From contig NZ_CP178861.1 in the NCBI RefSeq assembly GCF_047344985.1, forward strand, positions 2,976,001 through 3,040,000: 64,000 nucleotides of DNA. The letters run 5' to 3'. The position numbers were made by a program, and so were the translations under genes. Each line of letters begins with the position of its first letter. Positions within the stretch are counted from its first letter, which is position 1. The notes beneath the pieces are model-generated. The model saw only the letters and a list, made by a program, of their open reading frames with translations, did no database searches and was not told where the DNA came from. Below are positions 8,680-16,994 of the stretch, piece by piece. The stretch comes from Bdellovibrio sp047344985. Its GTDB lineage: Bacteria; Bdellovibrionota; Bdellovibrionia; Bdellovibrionales; Bdellovibrionaceae.

Positions 8680-9294
8680 ATGAATAAAAGACTCTTCTTC
8701 GCTCTCAATGCCACAGATCCTTTGGCCGAGACCTTTCCTCCCACCTTCAAAAAATTGAAGATCAATGCCGATCGCAGAGAAATCTCTGTGAAGTGGGTGC
8801 CGATTGATAATTTCCATATCACGGTGAGCTTTTTAGGAGATCGGCCTGAAGAAGAACTCCCCTTGATTGCAGAGACACTGCAGACGGTGTGCACTCAATT
8901 CACTCCGTTTGATTTAAAGATCGAAGATATGGGCGCTTTCTCGAATGAGCACGATGCTCGGGTGATCTGGCTCGGAGTTCAGAAGAAAAGATACCTTGCT
9001 GAGTTTAAAGAAATCTTAGATCAAGCTCTTTTAGAAAAACAAATTCTTACAAAACCGGATGAACGAATTTTTTCTCCGCATCTTACGATCGGCCGCTTGC
9101 GCAATCCGCGCAGTGTGAAGGATATGATTTCACCGTTTAAGCGTAAAAGCTTCGGCAAGATTCATGTGAATGAAATAGTTTTGTATGAATCAAATCTGCA
9201 AGGAGCGTTTCCGGTTTATACTCCGGTGCTTCGCTGTCCGCTGACGGGAGAAGAAGAGACCGTCGAAGAGGTCTCTCCTTCCTTGTTTTACTAA
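8680..9294 (+). CDS. thpR: RNA 2',3'-cyclic phosphodiesterase (LigT/ThpR)
   Basis: Both catalytic HxT motifs of the 2H phosphoesterase superfamily are present: FHITVSFLGD near residues 46-55 and FSPHLTIGRL near 130-139. The length of 204 residues fits. The enzyme hydrolyses 2',3'-cyclic phosphate ends of RNA to 2'-phosphates and can ligate tRNA half-molecules in vitro. The start directly follows the terC terminator, so expression needs readthrough, where AGGGGG in the stem is the ribosome binding site, or a start near the ATG. The 3' end overlaps the next convergent gene by 4 bp. Confidence 0.9.
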   Translation: MNKRLFFALNATDPLAETFPPTFKKLKINADRREISVKWVPIDNFHITVSFLGDRPEEELPLIAETLQTVCTQFTPFDLKIEDMGAFSNEHDARVIWLGVQKKRYLAEFKEILDQALLEKQILTKPDERIFSPHLTIGRLRNPRSVKDMISPFKRKSFGKIHVNEIVLYESNLQGAFPVYTPVLRCPLTGEEETVEEVSPSLFY

Positions 9295-9683
9295 CGAGGA
9301 AATGTGTTTCCGAAAAGACGGATGTAGATGTTGCTGTCATTCAAAGCGAAAGACAATTCACCCCAATGAGGGCCTTGAGTTGTTGGCCAGTAGAACACAC
9401 GTGTTGTGCATGTTTGACCCGGCATTAAAACTTCAGGGCAATTTGAAGTCGCATCGTAAGCAAATCCGCGAATCAAAATACGACGAATCACCGTCGCATC
9501 AGGACCATTTGCCGTTAATGTGAAATCAGCAAAAGCACGCGAGTTTTGGAAAATAGATCCAAAGCTGTAGTTGTAATATTGATCTTGCGCTTGAGTATGC
9601 AACGCAAATGTTTGCACTTCACCCGCCGCCAAAGACACGATGGGAGCTAAAAGCAAAGACATCATAACGATGAGCTTCTTCAT
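9291..9683 (-). CDS. Exported protein with a HYDIN/SPD-2-like Ig domain
   Basis: The product is 130 residues with a signal peptide (MKKLIVMMSLLLAPIVSLAA). The mature part reads like the bacterial ASPM/SPD-2/Hydin Ig-like repeat: a beta-rich stretch, then CPEVLMPGQTCTTRVFYWP with the typical L-PG-CT pattern and a closing GELSFALND. One such domain fills the protein. It is probably periplasmic or surface-located, with a binding rather than catalytic role. An AGGAGG ribosome binding site lies at an ideal distance from ATG 9683. Its leader (9700-9784) is duplicated in front of the gene at 10731, which suggests shared regulation. Confidence 0.7.
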   Translation of the reverse strand: MKKLIVMMSLLLAPIVSLAAGEVQTFALHTQAQDQYYNYSFGSIFQNSRAFADFTLTANGPDATVIRRILIRGFAYDATSNCPEVLMPGQTCTTRVFYWPTTQGPHWGELSFALNDSNIYIRLFGNTFPR

Positions 9684-9699
9684 AAAAGTCCTCCTATAT

Positions 9700-9784
9700 T
9701 TAAAGTCTGGAAGAGGACTTTGGTGCTAGCAACTAAAATATCTTTAATGCTGTGTAGCCAGAAAAAAGAAGCAGGCACCTTTTA
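9700..9784 (-). repeat. Duplicated leader element, copy A
   Basis: This 85-bp stretch upstream of the 9683 gene is clearly similar to 10745-10829. On the minus strand both start with AAAAGGTGCCTGCTTC or a one-base variant, then a T run, and end with a CTTTAAA-type sequence just before the downstream gene's ribosome binding site. The element starts at the stop codon of the TMEM175-like gene. Confidence 0.75.
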
Positions 9785-10342
9785 ATGTTCGAAGCGCTTG
9801 TCAGGGACCAGCCACATGATGGCGACGGCGATGTAGAGAGCGTACGACAGCCAATGCACCCAGAACGACAGAGCAATGGCGATAGCGTAAATGACGACAG
9901 AGATTTTTCCTTTGAAGTCTGCCCCCAAGGCTTTGGCAAAAGCAGTATTTTTTCCTGTGCTAAGTAAAGCTCGAGTCAAAATATAATAGGCAACTCCGGC
10001 AAAACACAAAACAGCTCCGTACATAGCCGCTGGCCAATTTTGTTGAGGATGTTCACCCATCCAGGCCGTGACCACTGGAATCAGCGACAACCAGAAGAGC
10101 AAATGCAAATTAGCCCACAAAACTTTTCCATTCACGTGTTGAATGGAATGAAACATGTTGTGATGATTGTTCCAATAAATACCGACGTAAATAAAACTTA
10201 GAATATAACTGCAAAAGACTGGAACCAGCGGGCGAAGAGCTTCCAGAGATCCCTCATGCGGGACCTTTAACTCTAACACCATGATGGTGATGATGATCGC
10301 CAAAACTCCGTCGCTAAATGCTTCTAGTCTTCCCTTAGTCAT
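9782..10342 (-). CDS. TMEM175/DUF1211-family membrane protein (putative K+ channel)
   Basis: The N-terminus carries the family signature RLEAFSDGVLAIIITI, matching the RxxxFSDGVxAIxxT motif that lines the pore of bacterial TMEM175 potassium channels. The 186-residue protein has about six hydrophobic helices, as expected for a single six-helix repeat. The start is ATG 10342, preceded by AGGAGA at good spacing; a TTG at 10345 is possible but unneeded. It sits 11 bp after another small membrane protein gene and shares its transcript direction. K+ conductance is known for other bacterial members; here it is inferred. Confidence 0.85.
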   Translation of the reverse strand: MTKGRLEAFSDGVLAIIITIMVLELKVPHEGSLEALRPLVPVFCSYILSFIYVGIYWNNHHNMFHSIQHVNGKVLWANLHLLFWLSLIPVVTAWMGEHPQQNWPAAMYGAVLCFAGVAYYILTRALLSTGKNTAFAKALGADFKGKISVVIYAIAIALSFWVHWLSYALYIAVAIMWLVPDKRFEH

Positions 10343-10353
10343 CAAGTCTCCTG

Positions 10354-10731
10354 TTATTTTCCCTTACATTGAACGACAGCTAACTGGTCGATAAATTCTT
10401 TAAACCGCGGGATTGGAACATAGTCGTAATGATTCAATATGAAGCCAACCACGAGTAACACCATCACAATGACCGCAAACACCTTAACAAGTAAAGTGGC
10501 TTTCTGTTTTTGAGTGTCAGAAACGTCCAACATCTTTTTTCGTGTGTCCCATGCCAACATCAAAAGACCGGGAAAAAAGAAATAATAAAAACTGATATGA
10601 GTGAGTTCCGCGCAAAAAAGCAATTTAGTCGCAAGCGCGGCCGCGTACGTTAAAAAGAAGGAAGCCGCAGAAAAAATAGCTCCCCACGTTTTCTTCGTTA
10701 ATCCCAGATATCTTTTGTTGTTACCAGCCAC
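10354..10731 (-). CDS. Small membrane protein of unknown function
   Basis: The product has 125 residues with three or four hydrophobic stretches (about 15-35, 42-57, 78-100) and a short polar C-terminus. No family is recognised. It starts with GTG 10731, supported by a GAGG ribosome binding site 6 nt upstream. Its leader carries copy B of an 85-bp repeat also found before the exported protein at 9683. The TMEM175-like gene follows 11 bp downstream, so the two may form a small operon. Confidence 0.6.
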   Translation of the reverse strand: MAGNNKRYLGLTKKTWGAIFSAASFFLTYAAALATKLLFCAELTHISFYYFFFPGLLMLAWDTRKKMLDVSDTQKQKATLLVKVFAVIVMVLLVVGFILNHYDYVPIPRFKEFIDQLAVVQCKGK

Positions 10732-10744
10732 GATGTTCCTCTCT

Positions 10745-10829
10745 TTAAAGTCTGAAAGAGGACACTAAGGTGAGCAAACTAAAAGATATTTGTTGCGGCG
10801 TAGTGCAAAAAAGAAGCAGGCACTTTTAA
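10745..10829 (-). repeat. Duplicated leader element, copy B
   Basis: This is the second copy of the 85-bp element at 9700-9784. It sits in the same orientation and at the same distance from a downstream minus-strand start codon (10731). The most conserved blocks are the AAAGTCTG-AAGAGGAC side and the AAAAAAGAAGCAGGCAC side, given on the plus strand. Confidence 0.75.
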
Positions 10830-10834
10830 AAAGA

Positions 10835-10858
10835 AAACCCCGGCCGAGGCCAGGGTTT
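10835..10858 (-). terminator. Intrinsic terminator of the nuo operon
   Basis: On the minus strand, AAACCCTGGC and GCCGGGGTTT form a 10-bp stem with one G-U pair and a CTCG loop. It is followed by TTCTTTTT and lies 38 bp after the nuoI stop. It closes the six-gene nuo operon. Confidence 0.85.
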
Positions 10859-10895
10859 AATGCACTGTAGACGTAAAAAATCCACTGGCACCTTT

Positions 10896-11420
10896 TTAGA
10901 TGCCGGCTTTGTTTCTTTCTTCGTCGTCGACGTGAGTTTGGATGCCGCCTTTTAGGTTTGGACGGTATGCCAAGTAGTTGATGTCGTAGATGAAGTTTCC
11001 GCCGTTCACAGCAGGAGTTTGCCATTCAGGTCCCAAGCGGATTGCGTCCACTGGGCAGGCTTCTTCGCAGAAACCGCAGAATACGCAGCGAAGAATATCG
11101 ATCTCGTAGCTGATCGGATATTTTTCAACGCTTGGGTCGTTATGTTCTGCCGCTGTGATTTTGATACATTCTGCCGGGCAGTTTGTCGCGCACAACATAC
11201 AAGCTGTGCAACGAAGAGAACCGTCTTTTTTAACAGTCAGAACGTGATTACCTTTGAAGCGAGGAGAGTATTCATACTTCTCCTCTGGGTAATTCAAAGT
11301 CATCATCTTCTTTTGGTTAAAGAGGTTCTTCAGCAAGTGCTTCATTGTGATCGAAAGACCACCAAGCACCCCTGGCAAATACCACTTCGACTTTTCGGAG
11401 TTGTTTTGCATTACGCTCAT
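10896..11420 (-). CDS. nuoI: NADH-quinone oxidoreductase subunit I
   Basis: Two ferredoxin-type [4Fe-4S] motifs are present: CTACMLCATNCPAE (near residues 70-83) and CVFCGFCEEACPVD (near 112-125). These bind clusters N6a and N6b, which pass electrons towards N2 in NuoB. The length of 174 residues is normal. ATG 11420 overlaps the nuoG stop in an ATGA junction with a GAGG ribosome binding site, so translation is coupled. nuoH, which normally lies between G and I, is absent. The gene ends the operon and is followed by an intrinsic terminator. Confidence 0.95.
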   Translation of the reverse strand: MSVMQNNSEKSKWYLPGVLGGLSITMKHLLKNLFNQKKMMTLNYPEEKYEYSPRFKGNHVLTVKKDGSLRCTACMLCATNCPAECIKITAAEHNDPSVEKYPISYEIDILRCVFCGFCEEACPVDAIRLGPEWQTPAVNGGNFIYDINYLAYRPNLKGGIQTHVDDEERNKAGI

Positions 11421-12997
11421 AGGCTACCTCTTCTAAATACAAATTCATTCTTCTTACGAGCTTCCAACTCAACTTGGTCCGCACGCTGATTTGTCGGCAT
11501 GAACGGTTGTGCTGTTGTTGGAATCGCCAAGTTTTTACCAGCAAGCAACAACGCCGCTTCTGTCAACGTCAACGCTTCAGAAACAACTGTCGTTACCTTC
11601 TTGAATTTTTGTTCAAGACCCGCTTGGTTAACAAAAGTTCCGTCTTTTTCAACGAAAGTTTTTGTTGGGATCAACCATACGTTGCCAGTCAAAGCCATCA
11701 ACGCATCGTTTTTACCCGCTTGCAACCAGATCAAGTTGTGAGCTTTAGAAAGCTCTTTCACGCGCTCTGCGAAGTCAGGGAAAACCACTTGGTTTTCTGG
11801 ACCTGCAACAACAACAGTTTTAATAGAACCACTTGCAAGACCTTGAGACAAATCCGCCCAAGTCGCTGTGATTCCGTGCTTCTCAAGAACCTTCAACAAG
11901 CCTTTCGTGTTCGGGTTTTTATCTCCACGAAGAAGAAGACCGTCGAAGCTGTCGAAAGTTTCTTTGTTGTTGATCCAGAAGAATACTTTTTTAGTTTTAA
12001 ATTCATTTACGAATGTAGAAACAATCGCATCGAATTCTTCCACTGTGTATTGCGCTGTCAAAACCAAAGCCAAAGAATCACCAGAAGTGTTTTTCAAAAC
12101 TTCAGAAGCATTCTTTGCCGCCGCCCCTGCTGTCATTTCTGTCCAGCCGGAAGCATTGCGAACTTGCGCTTTCAGCAAACGATGTTCACGGTTGACGAAT
12201 TTATAGATGTCACGACCTTCATCGCACATCCAGTAACCGTTTACTTTTTCGTTGTACACAGGCTTCACACGGAAGAAACCTTCCTTGTTGTAGTATACTT
12301 TCACGTTGCAACCCGTAGAGCAGCCGTTACAAATAGTTTCAGCATCTTTGAGATACCAAACGCGCTGACGGAAACGGAAGTCTTTGGAAGTCAACGCACC
12401 CACTGGGCAGATATCCACTGTGTTCAATGAATATTTGTTATCCAAAGGCATGCCGTCGTGAGTACCGATTTCAGTGCGATCACCACGGTTGAAAAGACCC
12501 AATTCATTTGTTTTAGAAACTTCCTCTGTGAAACGAACACAGCGAGAGCACAAAATACATCTTTCAGAATCCAAAACAACTGTGGGACCCAGATCGACAA
12601 CTTTGTGTTTCTTTTGTTTGTGTTCAGCCATTTCAGGATCGTACTTACCGTACTCCATGTACTGGTCTTGAAGACCGCACTCGCCGGCTTGGTCACAGAT
12701 AGGGCAATCCAAAGGATGGTTGATCAAGTGGAAATCAAGTCCCCACTTCACAGCATCGCGAACTTTCTCGGATGTGTTGTTGATCTTCATACCTTCAGTA
12801 ACCATTGTGTTACATGCGATTTGAACGCGTGGATTTCCTTCGATCTCCACCATGCAAAGACGGCATACGCCGGCCACTGACAATCCTGGATGCCAGCAAT
12901 AGTGAGCGATACGATCGCCAGACTGTTGCATGGCTTCGATGATCGACGTGCCTTCTTTTACTTCGACTTCTTTGCCATTAATGGTGCATTTCGGCAT
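11417..12997 (-). CDS. nuoG: NADH-quinone oxidoreductase subunit G
   Basis: The N-terminal 2Fe-2S domain shows HYCWHPGLSVAGVCRLC and a later cysteine. HPLDCPICDQAGEC is the H-C-C-C motif of cluster N5, and CILCSRC with a later DICPVGAL builds N4. Near residues 220-255, CNGCSTGC followed by exactly 27 residues and another cysteine matches the extra N7 cluster of some bacterial NuoG proteins. The molybdopterin-like C-terminal domain is much reduced: 526 residues against 680-900 in many homologues. The start overlaps the nuoF end by 20 bp and has an AAAGGAA ribosome binding site. Confidence 0.95.
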   Translation of the reverse strand: MPKCTINGKEVEVKEGTSIIEAMQQSGDRIAHYCWHPGLSVAGVCRLCMVEIEGNPRVQIACNTMVTEGMKINNTSEKVRDAVKWGLDFHLINHPLDCPICDQAGECGLQDQYMEYGKYDPEMAEHKQKKHKVVDLGPTVVLDSERCILCSRCVRFTEEVSKTNELGLFNRGDRTEIGTHDGMPLDNKYSLNTVDICPVGALTSKDFRFRQRVWYLKDAETICNGCSTGCNVKVYYNKEGFFRVKPVYNEKVNGYWMCDEGRDIYKFVNREHRLLKAQVRNASGWTEMTAGAAAKNASEVLKNTSGDSLALVLTAQYTVEEFDAIVSTFVNEFKTKKVFFWINNKETFDSFDGLLLRGDKNPNTKGLLKVLEKHGITATWADLSQGLASGSIKTVVVAGPENQVVFPDFAERVKELSKAHNLIWLQAGKNDALMALTGNVWLIPTKTFVEKDGTFVNQAGLEQKFKKVTTVVSEALTLTEAALLLAGKNLAIPTTAQPFMPTNQRADQVELEARKKNEFVFRRGSL

Positions 12998-14270
12998 ATG
13001 TCGTTCCTTTTACTTTCGAGCGTCCTTCACGAACGTAGAATTCAAATTCATCTCTAAATTTAGTTACAAAGCTCAATACAGGCAAAGCCGCAGCGTCTGA
13101 AAGAGCGCAGATTGTTTTACCTTTCATGTTGTCAGCGACTTTGATCAACAAATCGATATCTTGAAGACGGCCACGGCCTTCCAAGATCGAATGAAGAATC
13201 TTATCAAGCCATCCTGTACCTTCACGGCAAGGAGTGCACTGACCGCAAGATTCGTGAGCATAGAAGTGAGTCAAAACTCCCAACATATCAACCATACATT
13301 GAGAATCATCCATCACGATCACGGCACCTGAACCCAACATAGTGCCAAGCCCCGCCAATGATTCGTAATCAAGATTGGCTTTCGCCACTTCTTCTGCCGT
13401 CAAGACAGGAGCTGAAGATCCACCAGGGATGATCGCTTTCAAACGACGACCTGGTTTCATGCCTCCGCACTCTTTCATGATCAAATCCATCAAAGGATAG
13501 CCGAGTGGAACTTCGTAGTTACCTGGCTTCATCACGTTACCAGAAACAGAGAACAATTTTGTTCCCGCCGATTTCTCAGTGCCGTGTTTGCGGTAAGTCT
13601 GTGCGCCATCTTTAATGATGTAAGTCACAGCCGCCAAAGTTTCCACGTTGTTTACGATTGTCGGTTTACGCAAGTAACCTTGAACCGCAGGGAATGGTGG
13701 TTTCAATTTTGGTTGGCCTTTCAAACCTTCCAAAGAAGAAATCATTCCCGTTTCTTCGCCGCAGATATAAGCGCCAGCACCACGGTAAACATCAAGGTCA
13801 AAGTCAAAACCTGAACCCAAAATGTTTTTACCAAGAAGGCCCGCTGCATACGCTTCCTTGATCGCTTTATTCAAGCATTCGATCGGGTAAACGTATTCAC
13901 CACGAACGTAGATATAACCTTTATTAGAACCGATCGCGAAAGCAGAAATAATCATACCTTCGATCAATTGATGAGGAGCACGCTCCATCATCATACGGTC
14001 TTTGAATGTTCCAGGTTCGCCTTCATCGGCGTTGCAAAGAAGGTAACGAGGCTCACCGTTTTTCGGTAAGAATCCCCATTTCATTCCTGTTGGGAAACCC
14101 GCGCCACCACGACCGCGAAGACCCGAAGCTTTCACTTCGTCGATGATCGCTTGAGGTTGCATTTTCAAAGCCTTCGGCAAAGTTTCGTAACCGCCTTTAG
14201 CTTTGTAACCAGCCAAAGTTTGATACTCAGGCAGGTGATAGAATTCTGTAAGTATTTTTACTTCAGCCAT
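12978..14270 (-). CDS. nuoF: NADH-quinone oxidoreductase subunit F
   Basis: This is the NADH-, FMN- and [4Fe-4S]-binding subunit of 430 residues. Visible landmarks are the glycine-rich NADH site GLRGRGGAGFPTGMKWGF (near 50-67), the FMN region CNADEGEPGTFKDR (near 78-91), YICGEETGMISSLEG (near 168-182) and the N3 cluster motif ESCGQCTPCREGT (near 340-352). ATG 14270 overlaps the nuoE stop as TAATG. It forms the NADH-oxidising tip of complex I together with NuoE and NuoG. Confidence 0.96.
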   Translation of the reverse strand: MAEVKILTEFYHLPEYQTLAGYKAKGGYETLPKALKMQPQAIIDEVKASGLRGRGGAGFPTGMKWGFLPKNGEPRYLLCNADEGEPGTFKDRMMMERAPHQLIEGMIISAFAIGSNKGYIYVRGEYVYPIECLNKAIKEAYAAGLLGKNILGSGFDFDLDVYRGAGAYICGEETGMISSLEGLKGQPKLKPPFPAVQGYLRKPTIVNNVETLAAVTYIIKDGAQTYRKHGTEKSAGTKLFSVSGNVMKPGNYEVPLGYPLMDLIMKECGGMKPGRRLKAIIPGGSSAPVLTAEEVAKANLDYESLAGLGTMLGSGAVIVMDDSQCMVDMLGVLTHFYAHESCGQCTPCREGTGWLDKILHSILEGRGRLQDIDLLIKVADNMKGKTICALSDAAALPVLSFVTKFRDEFEFYVREGRSKVKGTTYAEMHH

Positions 14271-14743
14271 TATTTCATACCTCTTAGCAGATTCATCGCT
14301 GTATCTGGAGTGAGTTTCTCATGATAAGTGTCGTTCACTTGCATCATTGGAGCGGTTCCGCAAGAACCCAAGCACTCCACTTTCGAAACTGTGAAACGAC
14401 CATCTGAAGTCACTTCATCAAATTTCACGCCCAACTCGTGGCAGATGTGTTTTGCCATCTCACGACCGCCTTCAAGAGCGCAGGAAATATTCGTGCACAC
14501 TTGAACGTGGTATTTACCCACAGGCTTTTGGTTGAACATTGTATAGAACTTGAAAACTTCGTTGATACGAGCTTCAGGAATATCCATCACTTGAGACAAG
14601 TGGCGGATGATATCCGGAGTGATGAACCCGTTGTTTTCTTTTTGCGCAATATACAGGCTTGGGATGATCGCAGAATCTTTCGCTTCGTAGCGATTGAGTT
14701 CTTTTTTTACTTCGGCCAAGCCTTGATCAGAAAGTTTAAACAT
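14270..14743 (-). CDS. nuoE: NADH-quinone oxidoreductase subunit E
   Basis: A thioredoxin-like [2Fe-2S] protein of 157 residues. The N1a ligands lie in VCTNISCAL (near 81-89) and VECLGSCGTAP (near 122-132). A GGAG ribosome binding site 8 nt before ATG 14743 and an 18-bp gap after nuoCD place it inside the operon. It partners with NuoF in the NADH-dehydrogenase module. Confidence 0.95.
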   Translation of the reverse strand: MFKLSDQGLAEVKKELNRYEAKDSAIIPSLYIAQKENNGFITPDIIRHLSQVMDIPEARINEVFKFYTMFNQKPVGKYHVQVCTNISCALEGGREMAKHICHELGVKFDEVTSDGRFTVSKVECLGSCGTAPMMQVNDTYHEKLTPDTAMNLLRGMK

Positions 14744-14761
14744 TGTTGCTACTCCAAAAAA

Positions 14762-16444
14762 TTAACGATCCAGCTCGCCAGCGATAAGGTTCATAGATGC
14801 TACCGTCGCAATCGCATCCGCAAGCATCGCGCCTTTAACCACAGTCGGGAAAGACTGGTAAATCGCGAAACATGGTGGACGAACTTTCAAACGGTATGGA
14901 TTCGCAGAGCCGTCAGACACAAGATAGAAGCCCAACTCACCGTTAGCCACTTCCGTTGCGTCGTAAACTTCGCCTACTGGAGGACGAAGACCTTTGATGA
15001 TCAACATAAAGTGATTCATCAAACCTTCGATATTTCCGTAAACGTCTTTTTTCTCTGGAAGAACGATGCCTTTGTCGCGGATTGTGTAATCGCCACCAGG
15101 AACGTTTTTCGCAACTTGCTCGATGATACGAACAGATTGGCGCATTTCTTCGAAACGAACCAAGTAACGATCATAGATGTCACCAGAAGTTCCTACTGGA
15201 ATGTCGAAATCCAAAGAGTCGTATCCATAGTAAGGTTGCGCTTTACGCAAATCCAAGTTCACGCCCGTTGCACGAAGCATTGGACCTGTATAGCCCCATT
15301 GAATCGCATCTTGAGCAGAAACCGGGCAGATACCACGAGTACGTTGGATGAAGATTTTGTTGTCGACAACCATGCTTGCCATTTCGTCTGTACCTTTGCG
15401 AATTTCTTTGCAAAGAGCCAGAACTTCGTCGAACCAACCTTCAGGCGCGTCTTGAGCCATACCACCGACACGAGTCATAGATACAGTCAAACGAGCTCCG
15501 CAAAGTTTTTCGAACAAACCGTAAACTTGTTCACGAAGACCGAACATGTAGAAGAAAGAAGTCAAAGCTCCCAAGTCCATCGCGCCAGTACCGATGGCAA
15601 TCGTGTGGTCGATGATACGAGAAAGTTCTGCCAAAATTACACGCATCGCTTGCGCTTTTGGTGGGATTTCAACGCCCAACAAACGCTCCACCGCTTTACA
15701 GTAACCAATGTTGTTCATTGGAGCTGAGCAGTAGTTCAAACGGTCTGTGTAAGGGATCACCTGATTGTACGGATGAGTCTCCGCCATTTTTTCAAAGCAG
15801 CGGTGAAGATAACCGATCTCGTTGTTGCAACGAACGATCGTCTCGCCGTCCATTTCAGCCATTACACGAAGAGTTCCGTGCATCGCTGTATGCGCAGGAC
15901 CGATGTTCAATGGAACATACTTATCATTCAATACGTCACCAGGAGAACCCGGTTCGTTGTTGAAGTGAATCGGCAAAGAGTTTGTGCAAGGTTGTTGAAG
16001 ATTCGCATCGTAGTCTTTACGAAGCGGATGACCCACAAATTGGTGATGAGTCAAGATACGGCGAAGATTCATGTGACCGTCGAATTTCATTCCGAACATG
16101 TCGTAAGCTTCACGCTCGAACCAGTCAGCACCACGGTAAGCCGGGATCGCCGTCCCGATGGACTCGTTCTCACCCACTTGAGCTTTCACGCGCAAACGTG
16201 AAGCGTCTTTTGAAGAGAAAAGGTGATAAACAACGTCAAAACGTTTTTCACGGTTTGGATAATCCACTCCGCACACGTCCATCAAGAAATCAAACTGTCC
16301 GCTTTCACGGAAGTGCTTTAGCAAAGCAGGCACGTCTTCTTTTGGAACTTCAAGAACGTCATCACCCACAGCGTGAGTGAATTTGTAGTTCCCGATATTG
16401 AATTTACCTGCGAGGTTTTGTTTTAAATTCTCAAGCTTGTTCAT
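14762..16444 (-). CDS. nuoCD: NADH-quinone oxidoreductase fused subunits C and D
   Basis: The first 150 residues are the NuoC (30 kDa) domain with FDVVYHLFS and RGADWFEREAYDMFGM; the remaining 400 residues are the NuoD (49 kDa) domain with NIGPAHTAMHGTLR, PYTDRLNYCSAP and a hydrogenase-like C-terminus ending GELDR. The fusion resembles the E. coli arrangement. I place the start at ATG 16444, which begins the conserved NuoC helix; the frame is open to 16492, inside nuoB. The start overlaps the nuoB stop by 14 bp. The NuoD domain forms part of the quinone site next to NuoB. Confidence 0.95.
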   Translation of the reverse strand: MNKLENLKQNLAGKFNIGNYKFTHAVGDDVLEVPKEDVPALLKHFRESGQFDFLMDVCGVDYPNREKRFDVVYHLFSSKDASRLRVKAQVGENESIGTAIPAYRGADWFEREAYDMFGMKFDGHMNLRRILTHHQFVGHPLRKDYDANLQQPCTNSLPIHFNNEPGSPGDVLNDKYVPLNIGPAHTAMHGTLRVMAEMDGETIVRCNNEIGYLHRCFEKMAETHPYNQVIPYTDRLNYCSAPMNNIGYCKAVERLLGVEIPPKAQAMRVILAELSRIIDHTIAIGTGAMDLGALTSFFYMFGLREQVYGLFEKLCGARLTVSMTRVGGMAQDAPEGWFDEVLALCKEIRKGTDEMASMVVDNKIFIQRTRGICPVSAQDAIQWGYTGPMLRATGVNLDLRKAQPYYGYDSLDFDIPVGTSGDIYDRYLVRFEEMRQSVRIIEQVAKNVPGGDYTIRDKGIVLPEKKDVYGNIEGLMNHFMLIIKGLRPPVGEVYDATEVANGELGFYLVSDGSANPYRLKVRPPCFAIYQSFPTVVKGAMLADAIATVASMNLIAGELDR

Positions 16445-16994
16445 AAGGGCTCTTCCAGTTGTCTTTCCAAGGACGAGGTTGATGAGTTGCAATCATACGT
16501 TGCAAAGCCATGATTCCATCCATCACCGCTTCAGGTGTCGGAGGGCAACCAGGAATATAAACGTCAACAGGGATCACCTTATCAACGCCTTGAAGAACGT
16601 GATAAGCGCGATAGAAACCACCAGAGCTTGCACATGCACCCATAGAGATTACATATTTTGGCTCGAGCATTTGTTGATAAATACGAGTGATAACAGGAGC
16701 CATCTTTTCAGTGATTGTTCCTGCAACAACCAACAAGTCCGCTTGACGAGGAGAGAAGCGCGCCACCTCTGCACCGAAACGTGCAAGGTCGTACTTCGGT
16801 CCCATCACCGACATGAATTCAATACCGCAACAAGCAGTACCGTAAGGCATTGGCCACAAAGAATTTTTTCGTCCCCACGCAACCAAAGCATCGAGCCTTG
16901 ATGTGAAGGCAACATCTCGTGACATGTCATCTATGGCTTGAGTTCCACTGGCCCCTTGATGAGACACAGAACCCTGCACTTGATCTTTGTGCAT
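16431..16994 (-). CDS. nuoB: NADH-quinone oxidoreductase subunit B
   Basis: The N2 [4Fe-4S] ligands are visible: the tandem cysteines in GTACCGIE (near 53-60), MGACASSGG (near 117-125) and PGCPPTP (near 148-154). At 187 residues it has an N-terminal extension of about 25 polar residues that lacks recognisable function. ATG 16994 has an AGAGGTG ribosome binding site and is the first gene of the operon; nuoA, the usual first gene, is not here. The 250 bp upstream separate it from the divergent protease gene. Confidence 0.95.
   Translation of the reverse strand: MHKDQVQGSVSHQGASGTQAIDDMSRDVAFTSRLDALVAWGRKNSLWPMPYGTACCGIEFMSVMGPKYDLARFGAEVARFSPRQADLLVVAGTITEKMAPVITRIYQQMLEPKYVISMGACASSGGFYRAYHVLQGVDKVIPVDVYIPGCPPTPEAVMDGIMALQRMIATHQPRPWKDNWKSPYEQA

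Noticed and set aside
11474..12430. A 318-codon plus-strand open frame
   Set aside because: It is antisense to nuoG, whose iron-sulfur motifs prove the minus strand; its translation has no recognisable domain.
14438..15727. A 429-codon plus-strand open frame
   Set aside because: It is antisense to nuoE and nuoCD, has Cys/His/Arg-rich nonsense composition and no ribosome binding site; it is a shadow of strongly biased codons.
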